In this document: in pieces, positions 47,724 through 57,703 of the stretch | How the letters are laid out: each line of letters opens with the position of its first letter | Position numbering within the stretch: position 1 is the first letter of the stretch | DNA from: Ilumatobacter sp. | Lineage (GTDB): Bacteria; Actinomycetota; Acidimicrobiia; Acidimicrobiales; Ilumatobacteraceae | Direction of reading: 5' to 3' | NCBI GenBank assembly: GCA_007693335.1 | Contig: REDU01000085.1 | Location: forward strand, 1-64,000 | DNA: 64,000 nt | Position numbers and translations under genes: made by a program | Notes under the pieces: model-generated | What the model was told of the DNA's origin: nothing | The model's database searches: none | Seen by the model: only the letters and a program-made list of their open reading frames with translations

Positions 47724-50480
47724 CTACTGCGCGTGAGGTGCGACATCCGTGCTGTTGCGGAGGCGTCGGATCGCCTTGTCGATCTCCATCGCCACGACGA
47801 TCGTCGTTGCGACGAGGAGGATCCGCACCCACGTCGCGAGGTCCAGCGGCTCGACCCGCAACACGAACTGCGTGGGTGGCAGATACAGGGCGAGCACGTG
47901 GATCGAGAGCGCCAGCCCGGTGGCGCCCAACAGGAACGGGTTCGAAAGCGGGTCGAGGCGGAACAGCGATCGGGTCTCGGACCGCGAGTTGCCCACGTGG
48001 AGCGCGCCGAACACGACCATCGTCGTGAGTGCCGTCGTCTGGGCCAGCACGAGTGCTGTGTCGGGATCCATCCCCGGGCGATCGAGCTGCCATCGGAAGA
48101 GCACGAGCGTACCGATGGCCATCACGAGACCCGAAGAGAGCGTCCGCTCCCACAGACGCCGCGACAGCACGCCCTCGTCGATCGAGCGCGGTGGCTGGTC
48201 GACGACCCCTTCTTCCCCGGGCTCGAACGCGAGCGACACGTCCTGGAGGCCCTTGGTGACCAAGTTGAGCCAGAGCAGCTGGGCCGGCAACATCAAGAGC
48301 GGCCACTGCAGCCACACCGCGGCGGCGATGGCGAAGATCGACGCAGCGCCCGTGGAGACCAGGAAGAACGTCACCTTGCGAACGTTTTCGAAGGTGATGC
48401 GCCCCTCCTCGACCGCCGCGGCGATGCTCACGAAGTTGTCGTCGGTGAGCACCATGTCGGAGGCCTCCCGGGCGACGTCGGTGCCGTCTTTCCCCATCGC
48501 GATGCCGATCGCAGCCGCCTTGAGGGCGGGCGCGTCGTTCACGCCGTCGCCCGTCACCGCGACCACGTGGTCGTTGTCGCGCAGCGCGTGGACGATCCGC
48601 AGCTTCTCCTCCGGTGCGACGCGGGCGAACACGCGAACCCGCCGGACGGCCTCGCGGAGCGCGTCATCGTCCATGTCGTCGAGATCGGCGCCGGTCAGCA
48701 CCTCGGCATCATCGGCGTCGTCGGCAACGATTCCGAGGTCCCGGGCGATGGCCCTGGCCGTCACCGCGTGGTCGCCGGTGATCATCATGACGGCGATCCC
48801 GGCCCGGGAGCACGTGGCGATCGACTCGCGCACGCCCTCGCGCGGCGGGTCCAGCATCCCCTGCATCCCGTGCAGGACGAGTCCGTCAGGATCGTCGATG
48901 TCGTCGGAATCCACCACGTCGGGAGGGACCGTGCCGCTCGCCATGGCGAGCACCCTCAATCCTTCGGCGGCCAGCTCGTGGGCGGCCCTGCGCACGACGT
49001 CCGGGTCGATCTCGACCAGGCCCTCCGGAGTGGCGACATGGCTGCACATCGCAAGCACCCGCTCGGGCGCGCCCTTGACGAAGATCTGGTGCTCGCCGTC
49101 GATCTCGCTCACGGCGGCCGCGTAGCGGCGCTCCGACTCGAACGGGATCTCCGCCACGACGGGCCACCGCTCACGGACGGCACCCGGATCGATGCCGACG
49201 CCCATCGCGGCGATCAGCAGCGCAACCTCGGTCGGATCACCGATCGCGCCACGCTCGCCGTTGACGCTCGTCGTGACCGCCTCGTTCGCCAGGATCCCGG
49301 CGATGATCGTCCGGGCGAGCCCATCGTCGGCGCCCGGTTCCACGGTGACCAGTTCGGAGTCGCCCGAGTCGCCGAGAGGTCGGAAACCCGCCTGCGGGTC
49401 CGATCCGGCCAGCTCGAATCGACCGGCATGAGTCCAGATCGTGCGGACGGTCATCCGGTTCTCGGTCAAGGTGCCCGTCTTGTCGGAACCGATGACAGTG
49501 GTGCTCCCCAAGGTCTCGACCGCCGGCAGCCGACGGATGATGGCGTTCCGCCGGGCCATTCGGCGGACGCCGATCGCGAGGGTGATCGTGAACACGACCG
49601 GGAGCCCCTCGGGGATCGCGGCGACGGCGAGCGCCACGGCGGTGAGGAACATCTCCTGGACGTCGCCGCCGAGCGCCACACCGGACACGAACACGATGAG
49701 AGACGACGCACCGACGAAGGCGCCAACGAGGTGGGCGAACCGCGTCATACGCTGCTGTAGCGGGGTCTCCAGGTCCTCCTCGGTCCTGATCATCCCGGCG
49801 ATCGCGCCGAGCTGGGTGGCATCGCCGGTCGCCACGACGACCCCGCGGCCACGGCCGCTCGTGACGACGGCACCCGAGTAGGCCATGTTGGCACGGTCGG
49901 CGAGCGAAGCGTGGGCGTCGACCGGGCGCGCGTGCTTGCCCACCGGCACGGACTCACCGGTCAACAGCGACTCGTCGACCCGGAGCGAGATCGTCGACAC
50001 CAGACGCACGTCAGCGGGCACACGGCTCCCCGGATCCAGCAACACGACGTCACCGGGCACCAGGTCACGGCTGTCGATCTCCTCCTCGGACCCGTCACGG
50101 ACCACCCGGGCGTGCGGAACCACGAGGCTCATCAGCGAACGCACAGCGCTCTCGGCCTTGCGCTCCTGGGTGAAACCGATCGCCGCGTTCAACACGAGCA
50201 CGGCCGCGATGACCGCCGAGTCGAGGTACTCCTGGAGGAGGATCGTCACGACCGCTGCCGCCAGGAGGATGTAGATCAGCGGGCTCGTGAACTGCCGCAA
50301 GAACACGACCAGCGGCGGGGTCGGCGGATCGTCGGCGAGTTCGTTACGACCGTGCTCGGCGAGCCGCTCGGCCACATCGTCGTCGGCGAGACCACGCTCG
50401 AGATCGGTCCCGACTCGCGCCGCCACCTCCTCGGGCTCGGCGGCGTGCCACGAAAGTTGTTCGGTGAGCTGCTCAGTCAT
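47724..50480 (-). CDS. P2-type cation-transporting ATPase (Ca2+/SERCA-like)
   Basis: The product is 918 residues from ATG 50480. The N-terminal [21 protein letters not shown] is a typical cation-ATPase N domain. Motifs are [15 protein letters not shown], the metal-site helix [19 protein letters not shown] (the Pro-Glu-Gly-Leu-Pro of calcium pumps), phosphorylated Asp333 in [25 protein letters not shown], and [22 protein letters not shown]. The [22 protein letters not shown] segment in helix 6 carries Asn and Asp ligands. Ca2+ or Mn2+ efflux is most likely; Mg2+ cannot be excluded. It starts within the stop region of the SPFH gene (8-bp overlap), which is unusual company for such a pump. Confidence 0.9.
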   Translation of the reverse strand: MTEQLTEQLSWHAAEPEEVAARVGTDLERGLADDDVAERLAEHGRNELADDPPTPPLVVFLRQFTSPLIYILLAAAVVTILLQEYLDSAVIAAVLVLNAAIGFTQERKAESAVRSLMSLVVPHARVVRDGSEEEIDSRDLVPGDVVLLDPGSRVPADVRLVSTISLRVDESLLTGESVPVGKHARPVDAHASLADRANMAYSGAVVTSGRGRGVVVATGDATQLGAIAGMIRTEEDLETPLQQRMTRFAHLVGAFVGASSLIVFVSGVALGGDVQEMFLTAVALAVAAIPEGLPVVFTITLAIGVRRMARRNAIIRRLPAVETLGSTTVIGSDKTGTLTENRMTVRTIWTHAGRFELAGSDPQAGFRPLGDSGDSELVTVEPGADDGLARTIIAGILANEAVTTSVNGERGAIGDPTEVALLIAAMGVGIDPGAVRERWPVVAEIPFESERRYAAAVSEIDGEHQIFVKGAPERVLAMCSHVATPEGLVEIDPDVVRRAAHELAAEGLRVLAMASGTVPPDVVDSDDIDDPDGLVLHGMQGMLDPPREGVRESIATCSRAGIAVMMITGDHAVTARAIARDLGIVADDADDAEVLTGADLDDMDDDALREAVRRVRVFARVAPEEKLRIVHALRDNDHVVAVTGDGVNDAPALKAAAIGIAMGKDGTDVAREASDMVLTDDNFVSIAAAVEEGRITFENVRKVTFFLVSTGAASIFAIAAAVWLQWPLLMLPAQLLWLNLVTKGLQDVSLAFEPGEEGVVDQPPRSIDEGVLSRRLWERTLSSGLVMAIGTLVLFRWQLDRPGMDPDTALVLAQTTALTTMVVFGALHVGNSRSETRSLFRLDPLSNPFLLGATGLALSIHVLALYLPPTQFVLRVEPLDLATWVRILLVATTIVVAMEIDKAIRRLRNSTDVAPHAQ

Positions 50481-51318
50481 CGGCACCCGGCGGCGGGAGG
50501 CGGTCGTCGGGAGCGGCGGTTGGCGCATCGGGCGCCTGTGATCGTCGGTTCTGGTCGGCGAGATCGGCGGTGGCCTGCGCGAAGCGCAACAGCTCGACCG
50601 GCACGGGGAAGATCAGGGTCGAGTTCTTCTCGGCCGACACCTCGCTCATGGTCGACAGCAACCGCAGCTGCATGGCACCCGGATTCTGGTCCAGGGTGCG
50701 GGCCGCCTCGCCGAGCGCGCTGGCCGCCTCGAGCTCACCCTGGGCGTGGATCACCTTCGCCCGTCGATCGCGCTCGGCCTCGGCCTGACGACCCATGGCC
50801 CGGCGCATCGTCTCGGGCAACTCGACGTCTTTCACCTCGACCAGCGTGACCTTCACCCCCCACGGGTCGGTCACACCGTCGATGATCTGCTGCAGCTCGG
50901 TGTTGATGTCGTCGCGCTTGATGAGGAGGTCGTCCAGCTCGACCTGACCGAGGATGCTCCGCAGGGTGGTCTGGGCGATCTGCGAGGTGGCGACCAGGTA
51001 GTTCTGAATGGCGACCACGGCCCGCACGGGGTCGACCACGTTGAAGTAGGTGACGGCGTTGACCCGCAGCGTGACGTTGTCCTTGGTGATGACGTCCTGG
51101 GGTGGGATGTCGGCGGTGATGGTCTGCAGGTTGACCTTCACCATCTTGTCGATGAGCGGGATGATGAAGAACAGACCGGGCCCCTTGGCACCGATCACCC
51201 GACCGAGCCGGAAGATGACACCGCGTTCGTACTCGTTGACGATCTTGATGGCCGCCACCAGCAGCAGCACGACCACGAGGACGGCGGCGCCGATGCCGTA
51301 GAGGAGTGCTTCGTTCAT
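50473..51318 (-). CDS. SPFH/Band-7 protein (slipin)
   Basis: This 281-residue stomatin-like protein has one N-terminal membrane helix ([20 protein letters not shown]), then the Band-7 domain: [86 protein letters not shown] and the [15 protein letters not shown] helix. The C-terminal 40 residues are Pro/Ala/Asp-rich. Slipins form membrane rafts and partner with NfeD proteases. Here nfeD is directly upstream with an ATGA overlap, and the gene overlaps the ATPase start by 8 bp. Confidence 0.93.
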   Translation of the reverse strand: MNEALLYGIGAAVLVVVLLLVAAIKIVNEYERGVIFRLGRVIGAKGPGLFFIIPLIDKMVKVNLQTITADIPPQDVITKDNVTLRVNAVTYFNVVDPVRAVVAIQNYLVATSQIAQTTLRSILGQVELDDLLIKRDDINTELQQIIDGVTDPWGVKVTLVEVKDVELPETMRRAMGRQAEAERDRRAKVIHAQGELEAASALGEAARTLDQNPGAMQLRLLSTMSEVSAEKNSTLIFPVPVELLRFAQATADLADQNRRSQAPDAPTAAPDDRLPPPGADD

Positions 51319-52772
51319 GAGGCTCCTTCGGGTTGCCCGCCGACCGGCGGCGTGACGGGTGGGGTGATCGGTGGTTCGAGCGGCGGCGTGCTCGCCGGGG
51401 CCGGTGCGGCGGGGACGACCACGAGGGTGAGGCCCTCGACATCGACCACCTCGACCACGGCGCCGTCAGCGAGCACGGTACCCGGATCGCGCGGTCGGAC
51501 GTTCCACCAGGCACCCCCGACGAAGACCTGTGGGTGACCGCGCGCCGACCGCACCGTGAGCCTGTGGCCGACGAACAATCCCGCACCCGTCGTGGTGGAG
51601 GGAGCCGTGCGGGCCCGCATCGCGAACCGACCGGCGATCACCACGAACAGGGCCACGACGATCGCGACCGGAAGGATCACGGCAAGGCTGATCTGCAGAC
51701 CCGGGGCATCGTCGAACAAGAAGATGCCGCTCATCACGAGCGCGAACGCCCCGCCGGCAGCGGCGAGGCCGAGTCCTGGCGCGAAGACCTCGGCGACGAA
51801 GAGCGCAGCAGCGAGCAGCAGGAACACCAGACCCACCAGATTGACCGACAAGACGGCGAGACCGAACAGCCCGAGTGTGACGAACGTGAGTCCGAGCACC
51901 GCTCCCACGCCGATGCCCGGCGACGCGAGCTCGTAGATCAACCCGAGAGTGCCGATCGACAGCAGGAGGAACGCGATGTTCGGGTCGGCGAGCACCTGCT
52001 GGATCGATCGGAACACCCCCATGTCGTGCTCGTCGACCAGGGCCCCGGAGAGCTGGAGCGTCACCTCGCGATCAGTCGGCCCCACGGTGACGGTGAGGCC
52101 ATCCACGGCGTCGAGCAGGTCGGCGGTCGAGCTCGCCACCACGTCGATCACCCCGAGGTCGAGCGCCTCGGTCGCGCCCGCCGACCGGGCGTCACGCACG
52201 GTGTCGCCGATGAACCCACGGTCGCGATCGCGGGCATCGGCGATCGCCTCGGCGTACGCCACCGCATCGTTGACGACCTTCTCGTCGAGGTCGCCACCGT
52301 CGCCGCCCACCGGCGTGGCCGCTCCGATCGTGGTTCCCGGTGCCATCGCTGCCACATGGGCGGCGAAGGTGATGATCGCGCCAGCCGAGGCCCCTCGGGC
52401 GCCCGCCGGGGCGATGTGCACGATCACCGGTACCTCGGCGGCGAAGATGTGCTGCACGATGTCGCGCATCGACGTGTCGAGCCCACCGGGCGTGTCGAGT
52501 CGGACGAGGTAGGCGTCGTAACCCTCACGTTCGGCGCGTCGGATCCCGTCGGCCAGGTGGCCGGAAACAACGGGCGTGATGGGCGCCTTGATCGTGGCCT
52601 GCAGCACCCGCGCCGCCGCGAACTCGCCGGATTGGGCGGGGACCCCCGACGGGTGTGCCGCACCACTGCCGCTCGGGTTCGCGAGGGTGAACACGCCGAC
52701 GAGGGCCACGAGGAACGCCCACGCCCACCGGTGACGGCGGACGGTGGTCTCGGATCGGGGAATCGGCGACAT
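51315..52772 (-). CDS. nfeD: NfeD-family membrane serine protease
   Basis: The product is a 485-residue long-form NfeD. After an N-terminal signal-like helix, the ClpP-like domain shows [18 protein letters not shown], the catalytic Ser in [19 protein letters not shown], and a candidate Lys in [15 protein letters not shown]. Four to five membrane helices follow ([21 protein letters not shown] through [17 protein letters not shown]). A C-terminal OB-fold domain ([25 protein letters not shown]) precedes a Pro/Thr-rich end. NfeD proteases are thought to cleave slipins; the coupled slipin gene is immediately downstream. It heads the five-gene operon. The promoter lies in the 96-bp gap shared with the MscS gene. 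Confidence 0.92.
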   Translation of the reverse strand: MSPIPRSETTVRRHRWAWAFLVALVGVFTLANPSGSGAAHPSGVPAQSGEFAAARVLQATIKAPITPVVSGHLADGIRRAEREGYDAYLVRLDTPGGLDTSMRDIVQHIFAAEVPVIVHIAPAGARGASAGAIITFAAHVAAMAPGTTIGAATPVGGDGGDLDEKVVNDAVAYAEAIADARDRDRGFIGDTVRDARSAGATEALDLGVIDVVASSTADLLDAVDGLTVTVGPTDREVTLQLSGALVDEHDMGVFRSIQQVLADPNIAFLLLSIGTLGLIYELASPGIGVGAVLGLTFVTLGLFGLAVLSVNLVGLVFLLLAAALFVAEVFAPGLGLAAAGGAFALVMSGIFLFDDAPGLQISLAVILPVAIVVALFVVIAGRFAMRARTAPSTTTGAGLFVGHRLTVRSARGHPQVFVGGAWWNVRPRDPGTVLADGAVVEVVDVEGLTLVVVPAAPAPASTPPLEPPITPPVTPPVGGQPEGAS

Positions 52773-52868
52773 GGTGGGCTCCCGGATGTACCCGCCGACC
52801 GGCGGGACGACCGGTGTACACCATCAACCTACCGGTGGTTCCGGGGGCGAGCTGTTTCACGATCGTCG

Positions 52869-54314
52869 ATGCTGGGCACGCTCGCGACGAATCTGATGCC
52901 GCACCAACTCCCCATCGCCCCTCCACCGTCTGCACGGCGCGGCCCGTCGCGCATCGTCGCGGGCCTGGTGGCGGCACTGGCGACCCTCCTCGTCGTGCCC
53001 GGCGCCGGCCCCTCCGTGTCGGGCGCTGCACCCCAGCCCGGACCGGCCGTCGCCACCATCGCCGCACCCGGACAACCCGACGAGGAACCGCCCGGCACCG
53101 ACCCGACCGCCCCCGTCGGTGATCCGGACGCGGACGAGCCCGCACCCCGGACCGGACCCGAGGAGGACATCGAGACCGATCCCGCGGACGATCCCGAGAC
53201 CGATCCCGCGGACGAGCCCGACGAGCCCGACACCCCGACCACGGTGTTCCCACCGGGTCCGCCACCCGGGTTCACCGAGGAGCAGTTCCGACGGTTCGTC
53301 GACGTCGTCCAGGTGTGCGGGTTCGACGCCGGCTGGGTCTGCGACTCGGTGTTCGCGCTGACGGGCAACGAGGCACTCGCCGAGACCGCCCAGTGGGTCT
53401 ACGACATCCCGCTCCGCCTCGCCATCATCTTCCTCCTGGCATTCGGTGCCAACCGACTCGTCCGTCGGGGCATCGCCTCGTACGCCGCACGGGCGACCGC
53501 CCGGTCGACCGCCCAGCGCTACGACGACCCGGAACTGATCAGGCGTGACGAGCTGCGCGTCAACACGGCGACATCGGCCATCGGGGGCGCTGCGAGCGTC
53601 GTCATCTTCTTGATCACCGGCCTGATCGTCCTCGGCGAGATCGGGATCACGCTCGGACCGCTGCTCGCCGGTGCCGGTATCGGCGGCGTCGCGCTCGGTT
53701 TCGGCGCCCAGAACATGGTCCGCGACTTCCTCGCCGGCATCTTCGTCGTGTTCGAGGACCACTACGGCGTGGGCGACAACATCGACGCGGGCCGGGCGAG
53801 CGGGACCGTCGAGGAGGTCACGCTGCGGATCACGAAACTTCGCGACATCGAGGGCACGTTGTGGTTCATCCCGAACGGCATCATCGAGGGCGTCGGTAAC
53901 CGGACCCAGCTGTGGGCCCGAGCCATCATCGATTTCGACATCGATTACCGGGCCGACCACGAGCGCGCCGGCGAGATCATCAAGGCCACGGCCGACCGGG
54001 TCTGGCAGGACCCCGAGGCACCCGTGCGGATCCTCGAGGAGCCGGCCCTGTGGGGTGTCGAGAGCCTCGGCGACTCGGCGGTCGTGATCCGAATCGCCGT
54101 CAAGTGCGCGCCGGCCGAGCAGTGGTCGCTGGCGCGGATGCTGCGGAGCGAGGTGAAGAAGGCACTCGACGCCGAAGGGATCGAGATCCCGTTCCCGCAG
54201 CACACCGTCTGGGTGCACGGGGTACCCGAAGGCGACGCGGCGGAGGGAGCTCTGCTGGCGGCGGGCGCCGCCGGAGCGGTCGAGACGATCGAGGCCGACG
54301 ACTCACGCAGGTGA
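52869..54314 (+). CDS. MscS-type mechanosensitive channel with long acidic N-terminus
   Basis: This 481-residue protein has an N-terminal signal or anchor helix (IVAGLVAALATLLVVPGAG). A roughly 90-residue low-complexity acidic segment follows, rich in Pro, Asp, Glu and Thr (repeated ETDPADDP/ETDPADEP). Three membrane helices come next. The MscS pore motif is LGPLLAGAGIGGVALGFGAQNMVRDFLAGIF and the beta domain has YGVGDNIDAG, GTVEEVTLRITKLRD and WFIPNGII. The C-terminal cytosolic cage follows. Such channels release solutes during osmotic downshock. ATG 52869 is chosen, with a second ATG at 52896. The acidic repeats are an uncommon addition. Confidence 0.9.
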   Translation: MLGTLATNLMPHQLPIAPPPSARRGPSRIVAGLVAALATLLVVPGAGPSVSGAAPQPGPAVATIAAPGQPDEEPPGTDPTAPVGDPDADEPAPRTGPEEDIETDPADDPETDPADEPDEPDTPTTVFPPGPPPGFTEEQFRRFVDVVQVCGFDAGWVCDSVFALTGNEALAETAQWVYDIPLRLAIIFLLAFGANRLVRRGIASYAARATARSTAQRYDDPELIRRDELRVNTATSAIGGAASVVIFLITGLIVLGEIGITLGPLLAGAGIGGVALGFGAQNMVRDFLAGIFVVFEDHYGVGDNIDAGRASGTVEEVTLRITKLRDIEGTLWFIPNGIIEGVGNRTQLWARAIIDFDIDYRADHERAGEIIKATADRVWQDPEAPVRILEEPALWGVESLGDSAVVIRIAVKCAPAEQWSLARMLRSEVKKALDAEGIEIPFPQHTVWVHGVPEGDAAEGALLAAGAAGAVETIEADDSRR

Positions 54315-54653
54315 ACCCAGCAGTCGTCACTGCGTCGCGACCCGCAGCGCGCCAACGCGATGTCGTCGTGTGCCCAGCCGACCCTGGTGCGGATTCGGGT
54401 GCACGAACACCCCTCACCGGGACCGCCACCGGTGTGTCGGTGAATGACGGCGACGCGGTCTCGTCCGTTCCCCGACGGCTGGCACATGGCGATCCGTGAC
54501 GCGGTCGCCATCACCTTCGAAAGGCACCTGTTCGGAGGATCTACACTCTCCGAACAGCAGTGTCAGCCAGGTCTACGACATCGGCGATCTGACAGGCCCG
54601 CTCATGGAGACCTGCCGTTCGCACGACAGGCGACCGATCGAAAGAGCATCACG
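54315..54653. other. 339-bp gap upstream of the secreted repeat protein
   Basis: No ORF here is convincing. An in-frame extension of the next gene to 54444 lacks a plausible signal peptide. The gap holds the inverted repeat at 54528-54557 and one copy of the 16-base string also seen at about 4582. Promoter elements cannot be set with confidence. Confidence 0.5.
54528..54557. promoter_or_regulatory. 9-bp perfect inverted repeat upstream of the HExxH repeat protein
   Basis: CTGTTCGGA (54528-54536), 12-base spacer, TCCGAACAG (54549-54557). It lies about 95 bp before the ATG at 54654. It could be an operator for a dimeric regulator or a 5'-leader hairpin; no regulator can be named. Confidence 0.45.
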
Positions 54654-56456
54654 ATGACGACGACGGGGCAGCCGCCACGGCCCATGGAGCACATCGACAG
54701 GCGAGCACCGACGATCGCCCTCGTCGCCGCGATGCTCATCTCCGTGATGGTCGTTCTCCCCCGCGGCGTGGCTGACGCGTCCGGCGAGAGATCACGATTC
54801 GAGCCCGTGACACCGTGCCGGCTCGTCGACACCCGATCGGGAGCGGCGCTGGCGCCGGGATCCGACCTCACCGTCGAGGCCACCGGTCGCTGCGACATCC
54901 CGGCCGCTGCTGCCGCCCTCGCCGTGACGGTCACCGGCACCAGCGCCGCACGCGACGGCTACCTGACGCTGTGGCCCGCCGGCGGCGCCCGACCCGAGGT
55001 GTCGAACCTCAACCTCACGCGCGGTGAGACACGCGCCAACTCGGCGATCGTGCGCGTCGGAAGGGGCGGTGCCATCGACGTCCACCTCGACGCCGGCGGA
55101 CATCTCCTCGTCGACGTCACGGGCGTCTTCCTCCCGGCCCAGGAGGTCGCGAACGGCCGCTTCGTCGCCATCGATCCGCAGCGTCTCGTCGACACCCGAG
55201 GCGCGGACCGTCCCGCAGCCGAGTCGACCGTGAGGGTCCGATTGCCCGCCGAGGTCCCAGCCGACGCAACGGCGCTCGCCATCAACGTCACCACCACCGA
55301 CTCGGTCGGGGCCGGCTACTTCACGGCGTTCGCCGCCGGCTCGGACGTGCCGGAGGCCTCGGTGCTCAACACCGACGGCCCGGGCCAGACCCGCGCGGCC
55401 TCCGCGATCGTGCCGGTCGGGCCCTCCGGCTTCGAGGTGCTCACCTCTGCGGGCGATCACGTGATCGTCGACGTGACCGGATTCTTCACCGGCCCGTCGG
55501 CCATACCCAGCTCGAGCGGGCTGTTCGTGCCCCATGATCCGGTCCGGGTGCTCGACACCCGGCCGTCGGCCACCCCGGTGGCACCCAGTGGGCACGTGCT
55601 GTTCCGGGGCGCATCGCCCTACAGGTACGCCCAGGTGGCCGGCAACGTCACGATGATCGTCGCTCCCGGCGCCGGGGGATTCGCGACCCTGTGCGCGCCC
55701 ACCCCCGCCCTCGACTGCGGAGAGGCGGTCTCGAACGTCAACGCCGACGCCGGTGCCGTGGCGAACGCGTTCGTCGGAGTGACCGTCGACCTGATGGGGC
55801 TCGGCTGGTTGCGATCGAGCACCGCCGCCCACGTACTCATCGACGTCACCGGTGGGTTCGTCGGGCAGCCGGCCCCGCACCGGCTCGAACTGGTCCCGAC
55901 GATCGGACAGGGCGTTCTCGACCCGCTGCCGCCGTCTCCGCGGGATCCACTGCCGGCGCCGAGCGATGCATGGGCTCGCCAGTACGCCCGCCTCTGCCTC
56001 CCCGGCACGGTGCTCGCCCGCCTCGACCAGCTCAACACCCGCTGGTTGGCCGTCCCGGGCAGCGGTGGGAGCGCACCTCTGGTCATCAGGGGGGTCGACC
56101 GGTTCAATGTCGTCAACCTCGGGACGGCCAACTCATTCGAGTTCCTGTGCGATCAGACGACCCCGCACGAGGCGATGCACGTGCTCGACTTCCGCGCCGG
56201 GGGAAGTGCCAGGTTCGCATCAGCCCACCTGGCGCAGTTCCTCGGCCCGTTGGATTGGTTCCAGCACGTCGAGTGCCTGGCGCAGGCCGCTGAACTGCTG
56301 GTGCTGGGCGAGGACCGCAGGCTCAGCTACGACAATGATCCGGTCATCGAACAGTGCACCAGGGCCGCCCAGACCGCCGACCTCGCCCAGGTGCTCTGGA
56401 CCCGCGCCGATGGCACGTTCTTCCGTTGGTCCGGCGACGACGTCGTGCCCCGCTGA
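54654..56456 (+). CDS. secreted beta-repeat protein with C-terminal HExxH domain
   Basis: The product is 600 residues from ATG 54654. An N-terminal signal peptide (IALVAAMLISVMVVLPRGVADA) precedes three repeats of about 110-120 residues. Each starts with VDTR or LDTR and has a YLTLWPAGG- or YFTAFAAG-type core and a final LLVDVTGVF-type strand, as in the protein at 2113-3582. The last 130 residues form a different domain with His505-Glu506-x-x-His509 (TPHEAMHVLDFRAG) and His538/Glu540 in WFQHVECLAQAAELL. That spacing fits a gluzincin-type zinc peptidase. The domain has several Cys residues that may form disulfides. Peptidase activity is inferred from the motif alone. Confidence 0.78.
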   Translation: MTTTGQPPRPMEHIDRRAPTIALVAAMLISVMVVLPRGVADASGERSRFEPVTPCRLVDTRSGAALAPGSDLTVEATGRCDIPAAAAALAVTVTGTSAARDGYLTLWPAGGARPEVSNLNLTRGETRANSAIVRVGRGGAIDVHLDAGGHLLVDVTGVFLPAQEVANGRFVAIDPQRLVDTRGADRPAAESTVRVRLPAEVPADATALAINVTTTDSVGAGYFTAFAAGSDVPEASVLNTDGPGQTRAASAIVPVGPSGFEVLTSAGDHVIVDVTGFFTGPSAIPSSSGLFVPHDPVRVLDTRPSATPVAPSGHVLFRGASPYRYAQVAGNVTMIVAPGAGGFATLCAPTPALDCGEAVSNVNADAGAVANAFVGVTVDLMGLGWLRSSTAAHVLIDVTGGFVGQPAPHRLELVPTIGQGVLDPLPPSPRDPLPAPSDAWARQYARLCLPGTVLARLDQLNTRWLAVPGSGGSAPLVIRGVDRFNVVNLGTANSFEFLCDQTTPHEAMHVLDFRAGGSARFASAHLAQFLGPLDWFQHVECLAQAAELLVLGEDRRLSYDNDPVIEQCTRAAQTADLAQVLWTRADGTFFRWSGDDVVPR

Positions 56457-56521
56457 GCACCCCTGGTGCGCCATGGGCAACGGCATCGCTTCGGCCAGTG
56501 CGCTGATCTGGCTTCACCGAG

Positions 56522-56594
56522 TGGGCGATACGGGCCTCGATCCCATGACCTCCACGGTGTGAACGTGGCGCTCTTCCAACTGAGCTAATCGCCC
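56522..56594 (-). tRNA. tRNA-Val(CAC)
   Basis: The minus strand gives acceptor GGGCGAT paired to ATCGCCC, D-arm GCTC/GAGC, anticodon stem CCACG/CGTGG around TTCACAC (CAC), discriminator A and no encoded CCA. The T-loop reads ATCGAGG instead of TTCGAGG, so position 54 is A, which is off consensus. The D-loop is short. Confidence 0.9.
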
Positions 56595-56672
56595 TTGCGG
56601 GTGCCGCAGGATATCAGCAGACCGCCGGGCCCCACACCTCGCCAGCCACCTGGTGTGCTCCGGCCGAGCCCC

Positions 56673-57680
56673 TCAGCCGAGCAGCTCGGCCGCCCGGCCG
56701 AAGAGGTACGCCACGCTCGGTGCGATGTGCTCCCACTCTTCATCGGGTCGCTTGCCGGTGCGGTGCAACATGACGTTGAAGCACGAGATGACGCCGAACC
56801 GGTACCCCGCCAGCGCGCGGTACCAGGCGACATCGTCGAGGGCCACGTCTCGTCCCGTCGCCGAGGCGTAACGACCGACCAGCTCCCCGAACGATGGGAG
56901 CTCGGGGATCTCGGCGCCGTGTGCCCAGCTGGCGGCATCGTTCATCATCAGCAGCCAGCCCATGTCGAGCAGCTGATCACCGATGCCCGAGATCTCCCAG
57001 TCGAGCACGGCGTTGAGACGGCCCTGGTGGAACAGCACGTTGTTGGTCTGGAAGTCGCCGTGGAACACGCCCACGTCGCCATTCGCGGGCATGGCCGCCA
57101 GGAGGCGATCGCGCACGCGCTCCCCCATGGTGATCCAGGCCGGATCGGCCGATTTGGCGAGGATCGGGTCCCAGAAGCGGATCTCCTGCTCGAGCTGCTT
57201 GGGCTCCTCCCAGTCGGCGAGGTGCGTCCGCCAATCGAACGTGTGGATCGATGCGAGCGCCTCGACGGCCTGACCGAGCGCTTCGCCCGGGGCGATGTCG
57301 GCCACGGCCGGGGCGGGATCGCGAACCTGGTAGGTCGAGCCCGGGAGCTTGGTGGTCATGATGTACGGCACGCCGAACCAACGTTCATCGGCGTCGAACC
57401 ACGGCACCGGCGGCACCGGCACACCAGCTGCGCCGAGCGCCCTCAGGAGCGGTACCTGTCGCAGCACGTCGGTGTTGCCCGACCGGCGCACCCCCTTGGG
57501 CGGGAGGCGCACCACGAGCTCCTCGACCACCTCACCGCGGAACTCGACGCGGAAGCCGAACGAGAGCCCGGCATGACCGGGCATGACCTCGGGCCGTGGC
57601 ACGGTGACGCCCTCGTGGTGATGGGCGGCCGCCCACTGCTCGAGTTGGGCGTGGAGCATGTCGAGATCGAACGCTGGCAT
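56673..57680 (-). CDS. phosphotransferase family protein (ACAD10/11 kinase-like)
   Basis: This 335-residue kinase-fold protein has GLSFGFRVEF, LVVRLPPKGVRRSGNTDVLRQ, the catalytic loop GVFHGDFQTNNVLFHQG and the metal-binding LNAVLDWEISGIGDQLLDMGWLL. The C-terminal GYRFGVISCFNVMLHRTGKRPDEEWE is typical of this actinobacterial kinase family. Known relatives act on hydroxyacyl-CoA-type substrates, but substrate specificity cannot be read here. It is a distinct paralogue of the gene at 43605-44561. It is followed on the same strand only by tRNA-Val and preceded by the J-domain gene (23-bp gap), so the two may be co-transcribed. Confidence 0.85.
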   Translation of the reverse strand: MPAFDLDMLHAQLEQWAAAHHHEGVTVPRPEVMPGHAGLSFGFRVEFRGEVVEELVVRLPPKGVRRSGNTDVLRQVPLLRALGAAGVPVPPVPWFDADERWFGVPYIMTTKLPGSTYQVRDPAPAVADIAPGEALGQAVEALASIHTFDWRTHLADWEEPKQLEQEIRFWDPILAKSADPAWITMGERVRDRLLAAMPANGDVGVFHGDFQTNNVLFHQGRLNAVLDWEISGIGDQLLDMGWLLMMNDAASWAHGAEIPELPSFGELVGRYASATGRDVALDDVAWYRALAGYRFGVISCFNVMLHRTGKRPDEEWEHIAPSVAYLFGRAAELLG

Positions 57681-57703
57681 GACTCGACCGTACCGAGACG
57701 GGC

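Noticed and set aside
47712-49760. A 682-codon plus-strand ORF opposite the P-type ATPase
   Set aside because: It is His/Arg/Asp-rich antisense of conserved ATPase motifs and is best explained as a shadow.
52791-52806. CCCGCCG-AC-CGGCGGG hairpin between nfeD and the MscS gene
   Set aside because: A 7-bp all-G/C stem is expected often by chance here, and a similar string at about 51336 lies in nfeD coding sequence. No regulatory meaning can be supported.
51333-52868. A longer N-terminus for the MscS channel (ORF opens at 51333)
   Set aside because: The extension is antisense to nfeD. Signal-like sequence and channel domains begin only after 52869.
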